Source of the DNA: DASUGC01 sp035606665
Lineage (GTDB): Bacteria; Acidobacteriota; Vicinamibacteria; Vicinamibacterales; SCN-69-37
NCBI GenBank assembly: GCA_035606665.1
Contig: DATNEY010000057.1
Span: 62,001-126,000, forward strand
DNA length: 64,000 nt
Direction: 5' to 3'
Of the stretch, positions 34,142 to 42,825 are shown piece by piece. The translations under genes and the position numbers were made by a program. Each line of letters begins with the position of its first letter. Position 1 is the first letter of the stretch. The notes under the pieces were generated by a model. The model saw only the letters and a program-made list of their open reading frames with translations. It ran no database searches and was not told the origin of the DNA.

Positions 34142-35721
34142 TGGCTTATCGGCGGCCCCCCCTGCACCCCGCCTGGCTCACGTTCGTTACGCTCGCGCTG
34201 CGACGCTCGCTCCACTCGTTCGCGCCCGCCGTCTTCGGACTCATCGTGCGTCGCCAGCTGCATCACTGCTTCCTCGGTCGCGGTAGCGCCGGCGAGCGCT
34301 CCGCGAAGCTCTCCCTCGCGCATGACGAGAATCCGGTCGGCGAGCGCCAGCACTTCCGGCAGATCGCTCGACACCATCAAACAGGCCATCCCGGCGTTCG
34401 CGCGCGCGCGAATCAGGTTGTGAATCTCGAACTTCGCGCCCACGTCCACGCCCTTCGTCGGCTCGTCGAGCAGCAGGATCTTCGGATCCGTTGCCAGCCA
34501 CTTGCCCGTCGCCACTTTCTGCTGGTTGCCGCCGCTGAGCGTATCCGGAGACCGTTCGACCGACGTGGTCTTAATCGCAAGACTCTGGACGAGTTCGCCG
34601 GCTCGCGCGCGCTCGCGGCCGGAGTCGAGCCGCCCGAAGCCGGCGCGGGCCCCGGCGGCGAGCGCCAGGTTGTGCCGGAGATTCAGGTTGAAGTGCAGCC
34701 CAAGCCGCTGGCGATCCTCCGGCACGAGCGCGACACCCGCGCGCATCGCATCCCGCGGTGACGCCGGCGCGTACGCCTGGCCGGCGACCTCCATCCGGCC
34801 CCCCGACGCGCGGGCGATGCCGAACACGGTTTCAAGGACCTCGGTGCGGCCTGATCCGACAAGGCCGAACACGCCGACGATTTCGCCGCTTCGCAGCTCG
34901 AATGAAACGTTCCGGAACGCGCCGGCGCGTGACACGTCCCGCACCGAAAGGATCGGCGGCTGGTCGGGCGCGCCGGCAGTGCGCGCCGTCCGCGCAGGCG
35001 GCTCGCGGCCCACCATCGCCCGGACGACGACCGCCGGCGTCGTACCGGCACGATCAAACGTCCCGGCGTGGGATCCATCCCTTAGCACCGTGATGCGATC
35101 GCACAGCCGGAAGACCTCCGGCAGCCGATGCGACACGAACAGCAGCGTCACGCCGCGCGCCTTGAGCTCGAACAGAATCTTGAAGAGATGGTCGACTTCC
35201 GCGTCGGTGAGCGACGTCGTGGGTTCGTCCAGCACCAGAACGCGGCAGTCGAACGCGAGGGCACGCGCCACCTGCACGAGCTGCGCATTCGCGGCCGATG
35301 CATGCGCGAGCTGCAGATCGGGTGAGACGCCGACGCGGAGATCGCGCAGAAGCGACTCGGTCCGCGCGCGCATCGCGGCCTCATCGAGCCGGCCGAACGC
35401 CCTCGTGATCTCACGTCCGGCAAAGATATTGGCCGTCACCGACAGGTTCGGAAATTCGAGGCGCTCCTGAAAAACCATGCCGACGCCGGCAGCCAGCGCC
35501 TCCCGCGGGCTGGCGTGATCGAACGGCCGGCCGCCAAGCACGATCTGCCCTGCATCCGGACGCGTGATTCCCGCAAGAATCTTCAGCAGCGTCGATTTCC
35601 CCGCGCCGTTCTCGCCGACAACGGCGTGCGCTTCTCCGGCGTCGACGCGAAAGCTCACGCCCCGAAGCGCCTGCACGGCGCCGAACGATTTGCGAACGTC
35701 GAGGAACTCGAGCGCGGACAT
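34138..35721 (-). CDS. Sugar ABC transporter ATPase with two nucleotide-binding domains (RbsA type)
   Basis: 527 residues from the ATG at 35721. The upstream extension would overlap the lactonase gene and is rejected. Two ABC cassettes are present: the first has GENGAGKST and a second-half Walker B VLVLDEPTTSLTD; the second has GLVGSGRTE, the signature LSGGNQQK and LLLDEPTKGVD. The first signature is degenerate (AHASAANAQLV), as is usual for RbsA/MglA-type proteins, where one site is inactive. The C-terminal about 35 residues are charged and low-complexity. It powers import with the permease downstream. Confidence 0.93.
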   Translation of the reverse strand: MSALEFLDVRKSFGAVQALRGVSFRVDAGEAHAVVGENGAGKSTLLKILAGITRPDAGQIVLGGRPFDHASPREALAAGVGMVFQERLEFPNLSVTANIFAGREITRAFGRLDEAAMRARTESLLRDLRVGVSPDLQLAHASAANAQLVQVARALAFDCRVLVLDEPTTSLTDAEVDHLFKILFELKARGVTLLFVSHRLPEVFRLCDRITVLRDGSHAGTFDRAGTTPAVVVRAMVGREPPARTARTAGAPDQPPILSVRDVSRAGAFRNVSFELRSGEIVGVFGLVGSGRTEVLETVFGIARASGGRMEVAGQAYAPASPRDAMRAGVALVPEDRQRLGLHFNLNLRHNLALAAGARAGFGRLDSGRERARAGELVQSLAIKTTSVERSPDTLSGGNQQKVATGKWLATDPKILLLDEPTKGVDVGAKFEIHNLIRARANAGMACLMVSSDLPEVLALADRILVMREGELRGALAGATATEEAVMQLATHDESEDGGRERVERASQRERNEREPGGVQGGPPISQ

Positions 35722-35725
35722 CGCT

Positions 35726-36595
35726 TCAGCCTGCGAACCGATTGATGTTCTTGCCGCGGACGCCGGGCCGGATTCTGAACAGGCTGCCGGCATGCGGCTG
35801 CTCGGCGCGGGCGGCGGCGTCAAGGCCGATCCAAGCCGTCGTAACGTACAGGTCCCTCATGTCGGGACCGCCGAATGCGCACTTCGTCGTCTGCGACGCC
35901 GGAACGGGGACGATGACGTCCAGCCGGCCGTCAGGCGCGTACCGATGCAGCGATCCGCCTTCCCACAACGCCACCCAGACGAAGCCCTCCGCATCGACGA
36001 TGAGTCCGTCGGGATAGCCTATCTCCGTCGGAAACTCCACGAAGGGACGCCGGTTCTTGATCGTGCCGCTCGCGACTTCGAAATCGAATTGATCGACGCG
36101 GCCGAGCGCCAGGTCCGTGTAATAGAAGATCCGGTTGTCGGGACTCCAGTCCAGCCCGTTCGAGATCGACACCGGTCCGAGCATGCGCCGGACTTTGCCA
36201 TCCGGATCGAGGCGGTACAGTGTGCCCTTCTCGCGACGGCCGGCCATGCCCATCGTCCCCGCCCAGAAGCGGCCGCGCGCATCGACGTAACCGTCGTTCA
36301 TTCGGTTGTCAGGAAGGTTCGCCTCGATCGCCACGAGCAGCGCAACCTTGCCGGACGCAGGATCGACGCGGTAGAAGCCGTCCGCGGCCGCGGCAATCCA
36401 GTCGCCCTTCTCGGTCAGCGCCACGGCGCCGACGGGCCGGCCGACGTTGATGATGCGGTCCGCCCTCGCAACCGGGTCGAATTCGTGGATGTGGCCACGC
36501 ATGATGTCGACGAACAGCAGCCGCTGGCGTCGATCGTCCCAGAGCGGTCCCTCGCCCAACTCTACTCGCACATCGAAGACGAGCTCGCAGTTCAT
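35726..36595 (-). CDS. SMP-30/gluconolactonase-family lactonase
   Basis: 289 residues from the ATG at 36595, which overlaps the preceding dehydratase stop by ATGA. The six-bladed propeller family motifs are visible: the metal ligand Glu in ELGEGPLWD, Asn in SISNGLDWSPDN and Asp in GYPDGLIVDAEG. It hydrolyses sugar-1,4- or 1,5-lactones to the aldonic acid, i.e. step two of an oxidative sugar pathway, between the dehydrogenase and dehydratase encoded beside it. Confidence 0.92.
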   Translation of the reverse strand: MNCELVFDVRVELGEGPLWDDRRQRLLFVDIMRGHIHEFDPVARADRIINVGRPVGAVALTEKGDWIAAAADGFYRVDPASGKVALLVAIEANLPDNRMNDGYVDARGRFWAGTMGMAGRREKGTLYRLDPDGKVRRMLGPVSISNGLDWSPDNRIFYYTDLALGRVDQFDFEVASGTIKNRRPFVEFPTEIGYPDGLIVDAEGFVWVALWEGGSLHRYAPDGRLDVIVPVPASQTTKCAFGGPDMRDLYVTTAWIGLDAAARAEQPHAGSLFRIRPGVRGKNINRFAG

Positions 36596-37752
36596 CCGGA
36601 CTCGTCTCTCCTGCGCTCCCAGCCTTCCTCGAACAGCTTGATGCGGCCGCCGCTCCGCGGGTGCTTCGCGCACACGTCATGGTTGAGCGTCAGCCCGAGT
36701 CCTGGTCGATCCGGAACGCCAAAACAGCCGTCGCGCCGATCCACGCGGGGCGGGTGATCGACCAGTTCGTGGACCCAACTGTCCGCGAAGTCGTTGAAAT
36801 GCTCGAGAACCTTGTAGTTCGGCGTCGACACCGCGAAGTGCAGGTTCGCCATCGTGCCGACGGGGCCGCAGACGTTGTGCGGAGCGAGGACGAGCCCATA
36901 GGCATCGGCCCAGCCCGCGAGGCGCTTCATCGGCAGGAACCCGCCGAAGTGCGTGAGATCGACCTGCACGACGTCAACGAGACCGCCTTCGATGAAACCG
37001 CGGATGTCTTCCATTGTGTGCGCGCGCTCGCCCGTCGCAATCGGCAGGTGCGTCGCGGAACGCACCGGACGGTACGCGACAGGATTCTCCGGCGGCGTCG
37101 GCTCTTCAATCCATTCGGGATCGAACGGCTCGAGCAGCTTTGCCATCGCGCTGGCCGTCGCAGGCGTGAAGCGCCCGTGCATCTCCAGCATGATCTTCAC
37201 GTCGGGCCCGACGGCCTCGCGCACGGCGGCGACGATGGCCACCGCCTTGCGGCGTTCCGGCGCGTCGAGCTCCGCGCTCGCGTGACCGAACGGATCCAGC
37301 TTCATGCCGCGATAACCGCGGGACACGACGGCACGGGCCAGCGCGGCGATCTTCGCGGGCTCCCGTTCCGTCTGGTACCAGCCATTGGCGTAGGCCGGCA
37401 CGCGCTCATGGAACTTGCCACCGAGAAGCTTCCACACCGGCACACCGAGTGACTGCCCCATCAGGTCGTAGCAGGCCACCTCGAAACACGCGAGCGTGGA
37501 CTGCGACACTTCACCGGGCCGGTCGTATTCGGAGCGCTGGATGTTCCAGGCCAGCCGCTCGACGTCGAACGGATCGCGCCCGATGACGTGCCGGGGCGCC
37601 AGTTCGTGAATGCAGGCATCGACGGTAGCGGTACGGCTGACCATGCGGACCTCGCTGGTGCCGATGAGTCCCGTGTCCGTGTGCAGCTCGAGAAACACGA
37701 GCTCGCGCCATGGTGTGCCGACGATGGTCGTGACAGCGCGCGTGACCTTCAT
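36592..37752 (-). CDS. Enolase-superfamily sugar-acid dehydratase (mandelate racemase type)
   Basis: 386 residues. The capping domain (1-125) and barrel are complete. Mg ligands are Glu in IMLEMHGRF, Glu in WIEEPTPPEN and Glu in ATGERAHT. The candidate general base is His in LAPHNVCGPVG, with the Lys of GMKLDPFG on the other face. This is the arrangement of acid-sugar dehydratases that make 2-keto-3-deoxy acids. The exact sugar cannot be read from sequence; L-fuconate or D-galactonate-like acids are candidates given GH29 nearby. Overlaps both neighbours by 4 bp. Confidence 0.9.
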   Translation of the reverse strand: MKVTRAVTTIVGTPWRELVFLELHTDTGLIGTSEVRMVSRTATVDACIHELAPRHVIGRDPFDVERLAWNIQRSEYDRPGEVSQSTLACFEVACYDLMGQSLGVPVWKLLGGKFHERVPAYANGWYQTEREPAKIAALARAVVSRGYRGMKLDPFGHASAELDAPERRKAVAIVAAVREAVGPDVKIMLEMHGRFTPATASAMAKLLEPFDPEWIEEPTPPENPVAYRPVRSATHLPIATGERAHTMEDIRGFIEGGLVDVVQVDLTHFGGFLPMKRLAGWADAYGLVLAPHNVCGPVGTMANLHFAVSTPNYKVLEHFNDFADSWVHELVDHPPRVDRRDGCFGVPDRPGLGLTLNHDVCAKHPRSGGRIKLFEEGWERRRDESG

Positions 37753-38639
37753 GTCGTTCCGTGTCCTTCCGTCCGCGCAAGAATCGCCAGGCCGATGGCC
37801 GCGCGGCGGACGCGCTCGCGGGACAGCGCAAGCACCGTCGCTTCGATGTGCTGACCGCTCGGATAGAGCCCCGGGGAATTCCTCAGGCCGTATTTGAGGT
37901 AGATCGGCGCCCCGACGCGGACGAGCTCGGCCGTCTCGTAGTGCCGGACGGTCCCACCGAAATCATCAGGGGCCTCGACGTAGAAATCGATCGGGGCGTC
38001 GATGGCCTGGCGGATCGCCGCAATCTGCGCGAGCGACAGGTCCACCGGCAGGTTGATCGACGTGGCGCCGAGATCTTCGAGCAGCCGCGCGGTGGCAGGA
38101 TTCGCCGCCGCGAGCGTGACCGACACCTTGAGCACAAAGTCCGCGGGCAGATCGCCGCGCTTCTTCATCTCGCCGAAGATCTGCAGCTGGCCGAGGTCGG
38201 CCACCAGAATCGATCGCAGGCCCAGCGACACGCCGTGCAGGACATCGTCGATGCCGTACGCCAGTTGATCGGCGCCGCGGAGTGACGAACCCAGGACCTT
38301 GCCGCCAGACGTGCCTGCTTGAACACCGGTGTCCCAGTTCGCGCGGGGACCGACGAACAGGCAGACCTCGATGTTGTTCTCGCGACCAAGCGCGAGCATC
38401 TCGGCGATCTCCGCGTCGGTCTGCAGCATGATGCCGCTGCCCTGGCTGACACGATGCACGGTCACGCGCCTGGTCTTGGCTTCGGCGATCACCGCCTGCA
38501 TGGCCTTCGGCCCCTCGCAGGACGGAATCTCAATCCGGTACGGCGCGCCGTCGCTGAACCGCTTCGTCGAAGCAGGCAAATCGTGGGCGTCTCGAACCGG
38601 CAGTGACAGCGATCGAAGGATGTCTCTTGATGTCGGCAT
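37749..38639 (-). CDS. TIM-barrel protein, tentatively U32-peptidase-like
   Basis: 296 residues, cytoplasmic, with eight strand-helix units (for example RIEIPSCEGPKAMQAVIAEA, RSILVADLGQLQIFGEMKK, LKVSVTLAAANPATARLLED, SINLPVDLSLAQIAAIRQA, IDFYVEAPDDFGG). I have seen related proteins labelled peptidase U32 family, but no protease residues are obvious. In this operon an aldolase, epimerase or isomerase acting on the keto-deoxy acid would make more sense. The assignment is open. ATGA overlap with the dehydratase gene; 3 nt after the SDR gene. Confidence 0.75.
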   Translation of the reverse strand: MPTSRDILRSLSLPVRDAHDLPASTKRFSDGAPYRIEIPSCEGPKAMQAVIAEAKTRRVTVHRVSQGSGIMLQTDAEIAEMLALGRENNIEVCLFVGPRANWDTGVQAGTSGGKVLGSSLRGADQLAYGIDDVLHGVSLGLRSILVADLGQLQIFGEMKKRGDLPADFVLKVSVTLAAANPATARLLEDLGATSINLPVDLSLAQIAAIRQAIDAPIDFYVEAPDDFGGTVRHYETAELVRVGAPIYLKYGLRNSPGLYPSGQHIEATVLALSRERVRRAAIGLAILARTEGHGTT

Positions 38640-38642
38640 GGG

Positions 38643-39416
38643 TTACGTGGAGAACTGGATACCGAGGCCGCAATCGACGTTCACGGCCGCGCCCGTCATC
38701 GCCGACGCTTCGTCGGACGCCACGAACGCAACCACGTTGGCGATCTCCGCGGCCGTGGCAATGCGGCCGAGTGGATGCACCTTCATCACGCTCAACTCAG
38801 CCGCGATCGGATCCGGCTGCAGGCCGAACCATTCTTCGACCAGGTGCGTGCGCGTCCAGCCCGGCGACACCGCGTTCACGCGGATGCCGAGCGGGGCGCA
38901 GTCGAGGGCGAGGCTGCGCGTCAGGCCGACGAGTCCGGACTTGGCAGCCGCGTACGGGAACATTCCGGCGATCGTCAGGGACGCGTGGATGGACGCGATG
39001 TTGACGATCGATCCGGAGCGACGCTCGCGCATGCCCGGCAACACGTATTTCGCGCACAGCCAGGCGCCCTTGAGATCCACCGCAAAGACCTCATCCCATT
39101 GGGCTTCCGTCATTTCGACGGGGTCGAAGTAGGCGTTGACCCCGGCGTTGTTGACGAGGATATCGATGTGGCCGTGGCGCTCCTCGATGCGCGCGATGCC
39201 CCGCGCGACATCGTTTTCGCTCGTGACGTCGATCCGCAGAAAGTCCACGGGCAGGCCCGCGGCTCGGAGCTCCTGCTCGGCCCGCCTGCCGGCGATTTCG
39301 TTGAGATCGAAGAAGGAAACCCTGGCACCCTCGCCCGCGCACTTCTCGGCTACAGCCCGGCCGATGCCACGGGCTCCGCCGGTGACGAGCAGTGATTTGC
39401 CTTCGAGTCGGGCCAT
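38643..39416 (-). CDS. SDR-family sugar dehydrogenase
   Basis: 257 residues, classical SDR: cofactor loop TGGARGIGRA (an acidic residue follows, SFFDLNE, favouring NAD), NNAG in VNNAGVNAYF, catalytic Ser in VNIASIHAS and YxxxK in YAAAKSG. First gene of the ten-gene operon. It probably oxidises the imported sugar to its lactone, or the keto-deoxy acid in a later step. A FadR-type palindrome lies 34 bp upstream of the start. Confidence 0.92.
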   Translation of the reverse strand: MARLEGKSLLVTGGARGIGRAVAEKCAGEGARVSFFDLNEIAGRRAEQELRAAGLPVDFLRIDVTSENDVARGIARIEERHGHIDILVNNAGVNAYFDPVEMTEAQWDEVFAVDLKGAWLCAKYVLPGMRERRSGSIVNIASIHASLTIAGMFPYAAAKSGLVGLTRSLALDCAPLGIRVNAVSPGWTRTHLVEEWFGLQPDPIAAELSVMKVHPLGRIATAAEIANVVAFVASDEASAMTGAAVNVDCGLGIQFST

Positions 39417-39449
39417 AACGTGCCGGCGTCACAGCACGGCGCGGCCGTC

Positions 39450-39462
39450 ATCGTAATACGAT
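39450..39462. promoter_or_regulatory. Predicted FadR/GntR-type operator in a divergent promoter
   Basis: ATCGTA-A-TACGAT, a perfect 13-bp palindrome that contains TCGTAATACGA and so matches the FadR-subfamily GntR consensus t.GTa.tAC.a. It lies between the ten-gene operon (start 39416, minus) and the epimerase gene (start 39556, plus). FadR-type repressors such as UxuR and DgoR control sugar-acid pathways. The regulator gene itself is not in this window. Confidence 0.55.
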
Positions 39463-39477
39463 ATGCCTCGCGAACGC

Positions 39478-39545
39478 GGGTTCAGGGCGCAGGGCGCAGG
39501 GTTCGTGCGTCTGGTTCAGGGTTCCTGGAGCGGGTTCGGAGTTCG
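39478..39545. repeat. Single-arm GGTTCAGGG-type degenerate repeat
   Basis: A chain of words GGGTTCAGGGCGCAGGGCGCAGGGTTCG, GGTTCAGGGTTC and GGGTTCGGAGTTCGG in the leader of the epimerase gene. It is the same word family as the long hairpin at 63329-63473 and the 41761-41792 spacer, but here without the complementary arm. Confidence 0.6.
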
Positions 39546-39555
39546 GAAGGGGCCG

Positions 39556-40719
39556 ATGATGTCGCACATTCGTAGGATTTCTCGTCTTGCCGCGATTGCG
39601 GCGGTCGTACTCGCAGGTGGTTGTGGCCGGGAGGAGTCTAAAGTGCCCGCACAGGAACCCAAACCCAGGGTGACGAAGACGCCCGGCGAGCGCACGGCGG
39701 ACGGACAGCTCGTCGACGTCATCACGCTCAGGAGTCCGAGCGGAGTCGAGATGACGGTCCTGACTTATGGCGGCATCATCACGTCGCTCAAGACACCGGA
39801 CCGCTCCGGCGCGCTCGACGACATCGTGCTCGGCTTCGACACGGTGAAGATGTACGAGGAGAAGTCGCCCTATTTCGGCTGCCTCATCGGCCGCTACGGC
39901 AATCGCATCGCCAAGGGCAGGTTCACGCTCGATGGCCAGACGTACAAGCTCGCCACGAACAACGGGCCGAACCATCTGCACGGCGGCGTAAAGGGCTGGG
40001 ACAAGGTGATCTGGGGGGCGGAGCCGTTCCAGAACGCGACAGGTTCTGGCGTCGTGTTGACCTACACGAGCAAGGACGGCGAAGAGGGCTATCCCGGAAC
40101 CGTGACGGCGACGGTGACATACACGCTCACGGACATGGGCCAGCTCATCGTCGACTACAAGGCGACGACCGACAAGGCGACGGTGATCAACCTCACGCAG
40201 CACAGCTACTTCAATCTTGCGGGATCCAAGGCGAACGACATCCTCGGCCACGAACTGATGCTGAATGCGCCGCAGTACACACCGGTCGATGACACGCTGA
40301 TTCCCAACGGCAAGATCGAGTCCGTCGAGGGCACGCCGCTCGACTTCCGCAAGGCGACGGCGATCGGCGCGCGCATCAACGACAGCCACGTGCAGATGAA
40401 GTACGGCCAGGGCTATGACCACAACTTCGTGCTGGCGCGTACCGCGCCGGGACTCGTCGAAGCCGCGAAGGTCACCGAGCCCGTCACCGGCCGGACGATG
40501 TCGATCAGCACGACGGAGCCAGGGATCCAGTTCTACTCAGGCAACTTCCTGAAGGGCGATCTCACGGGCAAGGGCGGCCGCGTGTATCCGCATCGCAGCG
40601 GTTTCTGCCTCGAGACGCAGCACTACCCAGACTCTCCCAACCACGCGAACTTCCCCTCGACCGTGCTCAAGCCCGGGGAGGAGTACAAGTCTCAGACGGT
40701 ATTCACGTTCGGGCGGTAA
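39556..40719 (+). CDS. Aldose 1-epimerase (galactose mutarotase family), lipoprotein
   Basis: 387 residues from the first of two ATGs (39556, 39559), preceded by GGAAGGGG. The start was chosen because the product then opens with a lipoprotein signal (SRLAAIAAVVLAGGC, lipid on Cys about 22). The epimerase core has catalytic His in NHLHGGVKG and TQHSYFNLAG and Glu in FCLETQHYPDSPNH. It interconverts alpha and beta anomers of free aldoses, here at the periplasmic side of a membrane, ahead of transport or of an anomer-specific dehydrogenase. Divergent from the sugar operon and probably co-regulated through the shared region. Confidence 0.92.
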   Translation: MMSHIRRISRLAAIAAVVLAGGCGREESKVPAQEPKPRVTKTPGERTADGQLVDVITLRSPSGVEMTVLTYGGIITSLKTPDRSGALDDIVLGFDTVKMYEEKSPYFGCLIGRYGNRIAKGRFTLDGQTYKLATNNGPNHLHGGVKGWDKVIWGAEPFQNATGSGVVLTYTSKDGEEGYPGTVTATVTYTLTDMGQLIVDYKATTDKATVINLTQHSYFNLAGSKANDILGHELMLNAPQYTPVDDTLIPNGKIESVEGTPLDFRKATAIGARINDSHVQMKYGQGYDHNFVLARTAPGLVEAAKVTEPVTGRTMSISTTEPGIQFYSGNFLKGDLTGKGGRVYPHRSGFCLETQHYPDSPNHANFPSTVLKPGEEYKSQTVFTFGR

Positions 40720-40720
40720 C

Positions 40721-40786
40721 GGCGGCCCTGAAGGGCCGCCCTGCGTAGGCCGGGCCCACCGCGTAGGCCGGGCCTTTAGGCCCGGC
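40721..40786. repeat. Two short-hairpin repeats with a 14-bp direct repeat
   Basis: 40721-40740 is GGCGGCCC-TGAA-GGGCCGCC and 40767-40786 is GCCGGGCC-TTTA-GGCCCGGC. GCGTAGGCCGGGCC occurs at 40743-40756 and again at 40761-40774. Located between the convergent epimerase and aldo/keto reductase genes. Confidence 0.8.
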
Positions 40787-40789
40787 GCT

Positions 40790-41779
40790 CTACCAACGCG
40801 TGTGTCGCTGTATCAGCCTGTCGTAGATCTCCCTCGCCTTCGTCATCGTCGCGTCGTCGAGCGGTGGGCACGCAGCCGCGCTGACGTTGTCGCGCGCCTG
40901 CGCCGGGGTCTTGGCGCCGGGGATCGCGCAGGTGACGGCGTCGTGCATCAGGATCCAGCGCAACGCGAACTGCGTCAGCGTCATGCCTGCTGGAACGATC
41001 GTGCGCAACTCGTCGACGGCCTGCAGGCCCACGTCGAACGGGACGCCCGAGAACGTCTCGCCCTGGTCGAACATCTCGCCGTGCCGGTTGAACTGGCGAT
41101 GGTCGTCGTCCGCGAAAACAGAGCCGGCGGTCAACTTGCCGGTAAGCAGGCCGCTCGCGAGCGGCACTCGGGCGAGAATTCCGACTTCTTTCATCGCCGC
41201 CATCGGGAACAACACCTCGGCCGGCTTCATGCGGAACAGATTGAAGATGATTTGCACGCTCTGCACGTTCGGGTGGCGGACGGCCCTCAATGCCTCGTCA
41301 CATGTCTCGACACTGACGCCGTAGTAACGGAGCTTCCCCGCTGTGACGAACTCGTCGAGATACCCAAACACCTCAGGCCGGTCGTACACGGCGGGATGCG
41401 GGCAATGGAGCTGCAGTAGATCGAGTGCATGCACTCCAAGATTGGCGAGACTCTCGTCGATCCAGCCCTCGAGATTCCGGCGTGAGTAACCGTCAGGCGT
41501 CTGCTCCGGTAGTTTGCGCCCGGCCTTCGTGGCGACGTGGATGGTCTCGCCCGGCCGCTCGCGCTTGAGCCGCGCAACCAGGCGTTCGCTGCGGCCGTCA
41601 CCGTAAACGTCCGCGGTGTCGATGAAGTTGACCCCGGCATCCACGGCCGCATGCAGCGCGGCCATCGACGTGTCGTCGTCGACCTTGCCCCAGAAGCCGC
41701 CAATGGCCCACGCCCCGAAACTGATCGGGGATACGACCATGTCGGTGCGGCCGAGCCGCCGTCCTGAACCCTGCACCAT
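40790..41779 (-). CDS. Aldo/keto reductase
   Basis: 329 residues from the ATG at 41779; an earlier ATG at 41818 would overlap the preceding gene. The AKR tetrad is visible: Asp and Tyr in FIDTADVYGDGRSE, Lys in VATKAGRK, His in LLQLHCPHP. It belongs to the L-fucose/D-threo-aldose dehydrogenase-like branch by general appearance, so it could feed aldoses into the lactonase/dehydratase route. The start codon lies inside a GGTTCAGG-type repeated spacer (41761-41792). Confidence 0.88.
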   Translation of the reverse strand: MVQGSGRRLGRTDMVVSPISFGAWAIGGFWGKVDDDTSMAALHAAVDAGVNFIDTADVYGDGRSERLVARLKRERPGETIHVATKAGRKLPEQTPDGYSRRNLEGWIDESLANLGVHALDLLQLHCPHPAVYDRPEVFGYLDEFVTAGKLRYYGVSVETCDEALRAVRHPNVQSVQIIFNLFRMKPAEVLFPMAAMKEVGILARVPLASGLLTGKLTAGSVFADDDHRQFNRHGEMFDQGETFSGVPFDVGLQAVDELRTIVPAGMTLTQFALRWILMHDAVTCAIPGAKTPAQARDNVSAAACPPLDDATMTKAREIYDRLIQRHTRW

Positions 41780-41792
41780 GCGTCCTGAACCG
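41761..41792. repeat. CCTGAACC degenerate repeat spanning a start codon
   Basis: CGTCCTGAACCCTG and CGTCCTGAACCG flank the start codon of the aldo/keto reductase gene; read on the minus strand these are GGTTCAGGACG words, as in 39478-39545 and 63329-63473. Confidence 0.5.
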
Positions 41793-42680
41793 CTAGCGAA
41801 GCGAGCCCGGATAAACACCCTTAGCCGTGAGATCGGCCAGGCCGGACGACGCCTCGGGCAGATCCTCGCGATACGTGAGCCCGAACCACGGCCCCGGCGC
41901 CTCGGTCGCGCGTACCTCGACGCGGCCCTCGGCGATGAGCTCGTTCACGACTTCGGGCAGGAGAAACTCCGCGTCCGGGTTGGCGCCATGCTCCGCGAGA
42001 AAGGTACGGAACTTCTCGCCAAGAAGACCAAATACGGCTGGCGCAAACACCCAGAAATTCATGGAAACGAGCTCGCTGCCATCGAACGGCACGCCGGCGT
42101 GCCGGCCGGCCGCGGCGTACACACCGTCCTTCCGCTCGATCCCCATGACCTCCTCGAGGCGCGTGACTTTGCCGTCTTTGGTCTGGCACCAGCCGCGCTT
42201 CACGGGGCCGTAGGGCGAGAGCGTGCGGTCGAGTCGCATGGCGACGACGGTGGCGGCACCCTCTCGAGCCGCTACATCGCACGCGCGCGAGCCTTCTTCA
42301 TACGCGCCGCGGCCATAGAAATCGTCGGCGTTCATGATCGCAAACGGCGTGGTGACGAGATCGCGAACCGTCAGCACCGCCTGTCCCGTGCCCCACGGCT
42401 TCTCCCGCCTGGCCGTACTGAAACCCGCCGGCACGTCTTCCCTGCGCTGGACAATCACGTCCGCCTTCAACCCCATCGCGCCCCGCGCAATCAGGCCCTT
42501 GAAGTCCTCTTCAACCAGGCTATTGACGATGAAGACGACGCGATCGAAGCCCGAGCGCTTCGCATCGAACATCGCGTACTCGAGCAGCCATTCTCCGTGC
42601 GGCCCCACGGGCGTCGTCTGCTTCGGTCCGCCAAACCGCGAACCCGCACCGGCGGCCATTACTACGAGAGTCTTGGACAT
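41793..42680 (-). CDS. Sugar nucleotidyltransferase (NDP-sugar pyrophosphorylase-like)
   Basis: 295 residues. The nucleotide-binding start is LVVMAAGAGSRFGGPKQT (a GxGxR variant), and IMNADDFYG provides the metal-binding Asp. The sequence is shorter than GlmU and lacks a left-handed helix domain. It transfers a nucleotide onto a sugar-1-phosphate; the sugar is unclear. The sharing of strand and position with the GH20 and AKR genes suggests hexosamine or deoxyhexose salvage. Confidence 0.85.
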   Translation of the reverse strand: MSKTLVVMAAGAGSRFGGPKQTTPVGPHGEWLLEYAMFDAKRSGFDRVVFIVNSLVEEDFKGLIARGAMGLKADVIVQRREDVPAGFSTARREKPWGTGQAVLTVRDLVTTPFAIMNADDFYGRGAYEEGSRACDVAAREGAATVVAMRLDRTLSPYGPVKRGWCQTKDGKVTRLEEVMGIERKDGVYAAAGRHAGVPFDGSELVSMNFWVFAPAVFGLLGEKFRTFLAEHGANPDAEFLLPEVVNELIAEGRVEVRATEAPGPWFGLTYREDLPEASSGLADLTAKGVYPGSLR

Positions 42681-42692
42681 TGGGGATGATTG

Positions 42693-42822
42693 TATTGAGG
42701 AATTGATGGATTGAGGAATTGAATGATTGGCAGGTCTTCGTCAATCCAATCCGTCAACCCAATCGGCCAATCAATCCATCACTCAATCCATCAATCGATC
42801 AATCCATCAATCCGTCAATTCA
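42693..42822. repeat. Long degenerate-repeat hairpin with TCAATC octamers after the GH20 gene
   Basis: The left half (42693-42730) is ATTGAGGAATTGATGG-type words. The right half (42741-42822) is their complement as TCAATCC/TCAATCG units, with five clean 8-bp units at 42783-42822. It can fold into a long imperfect hairpin. It lies just beyond the GH20 stop (42826, minus strand) and probably terminates that transcript. Confidence 0.7.
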
Positions 42823-42825
42823 GCG

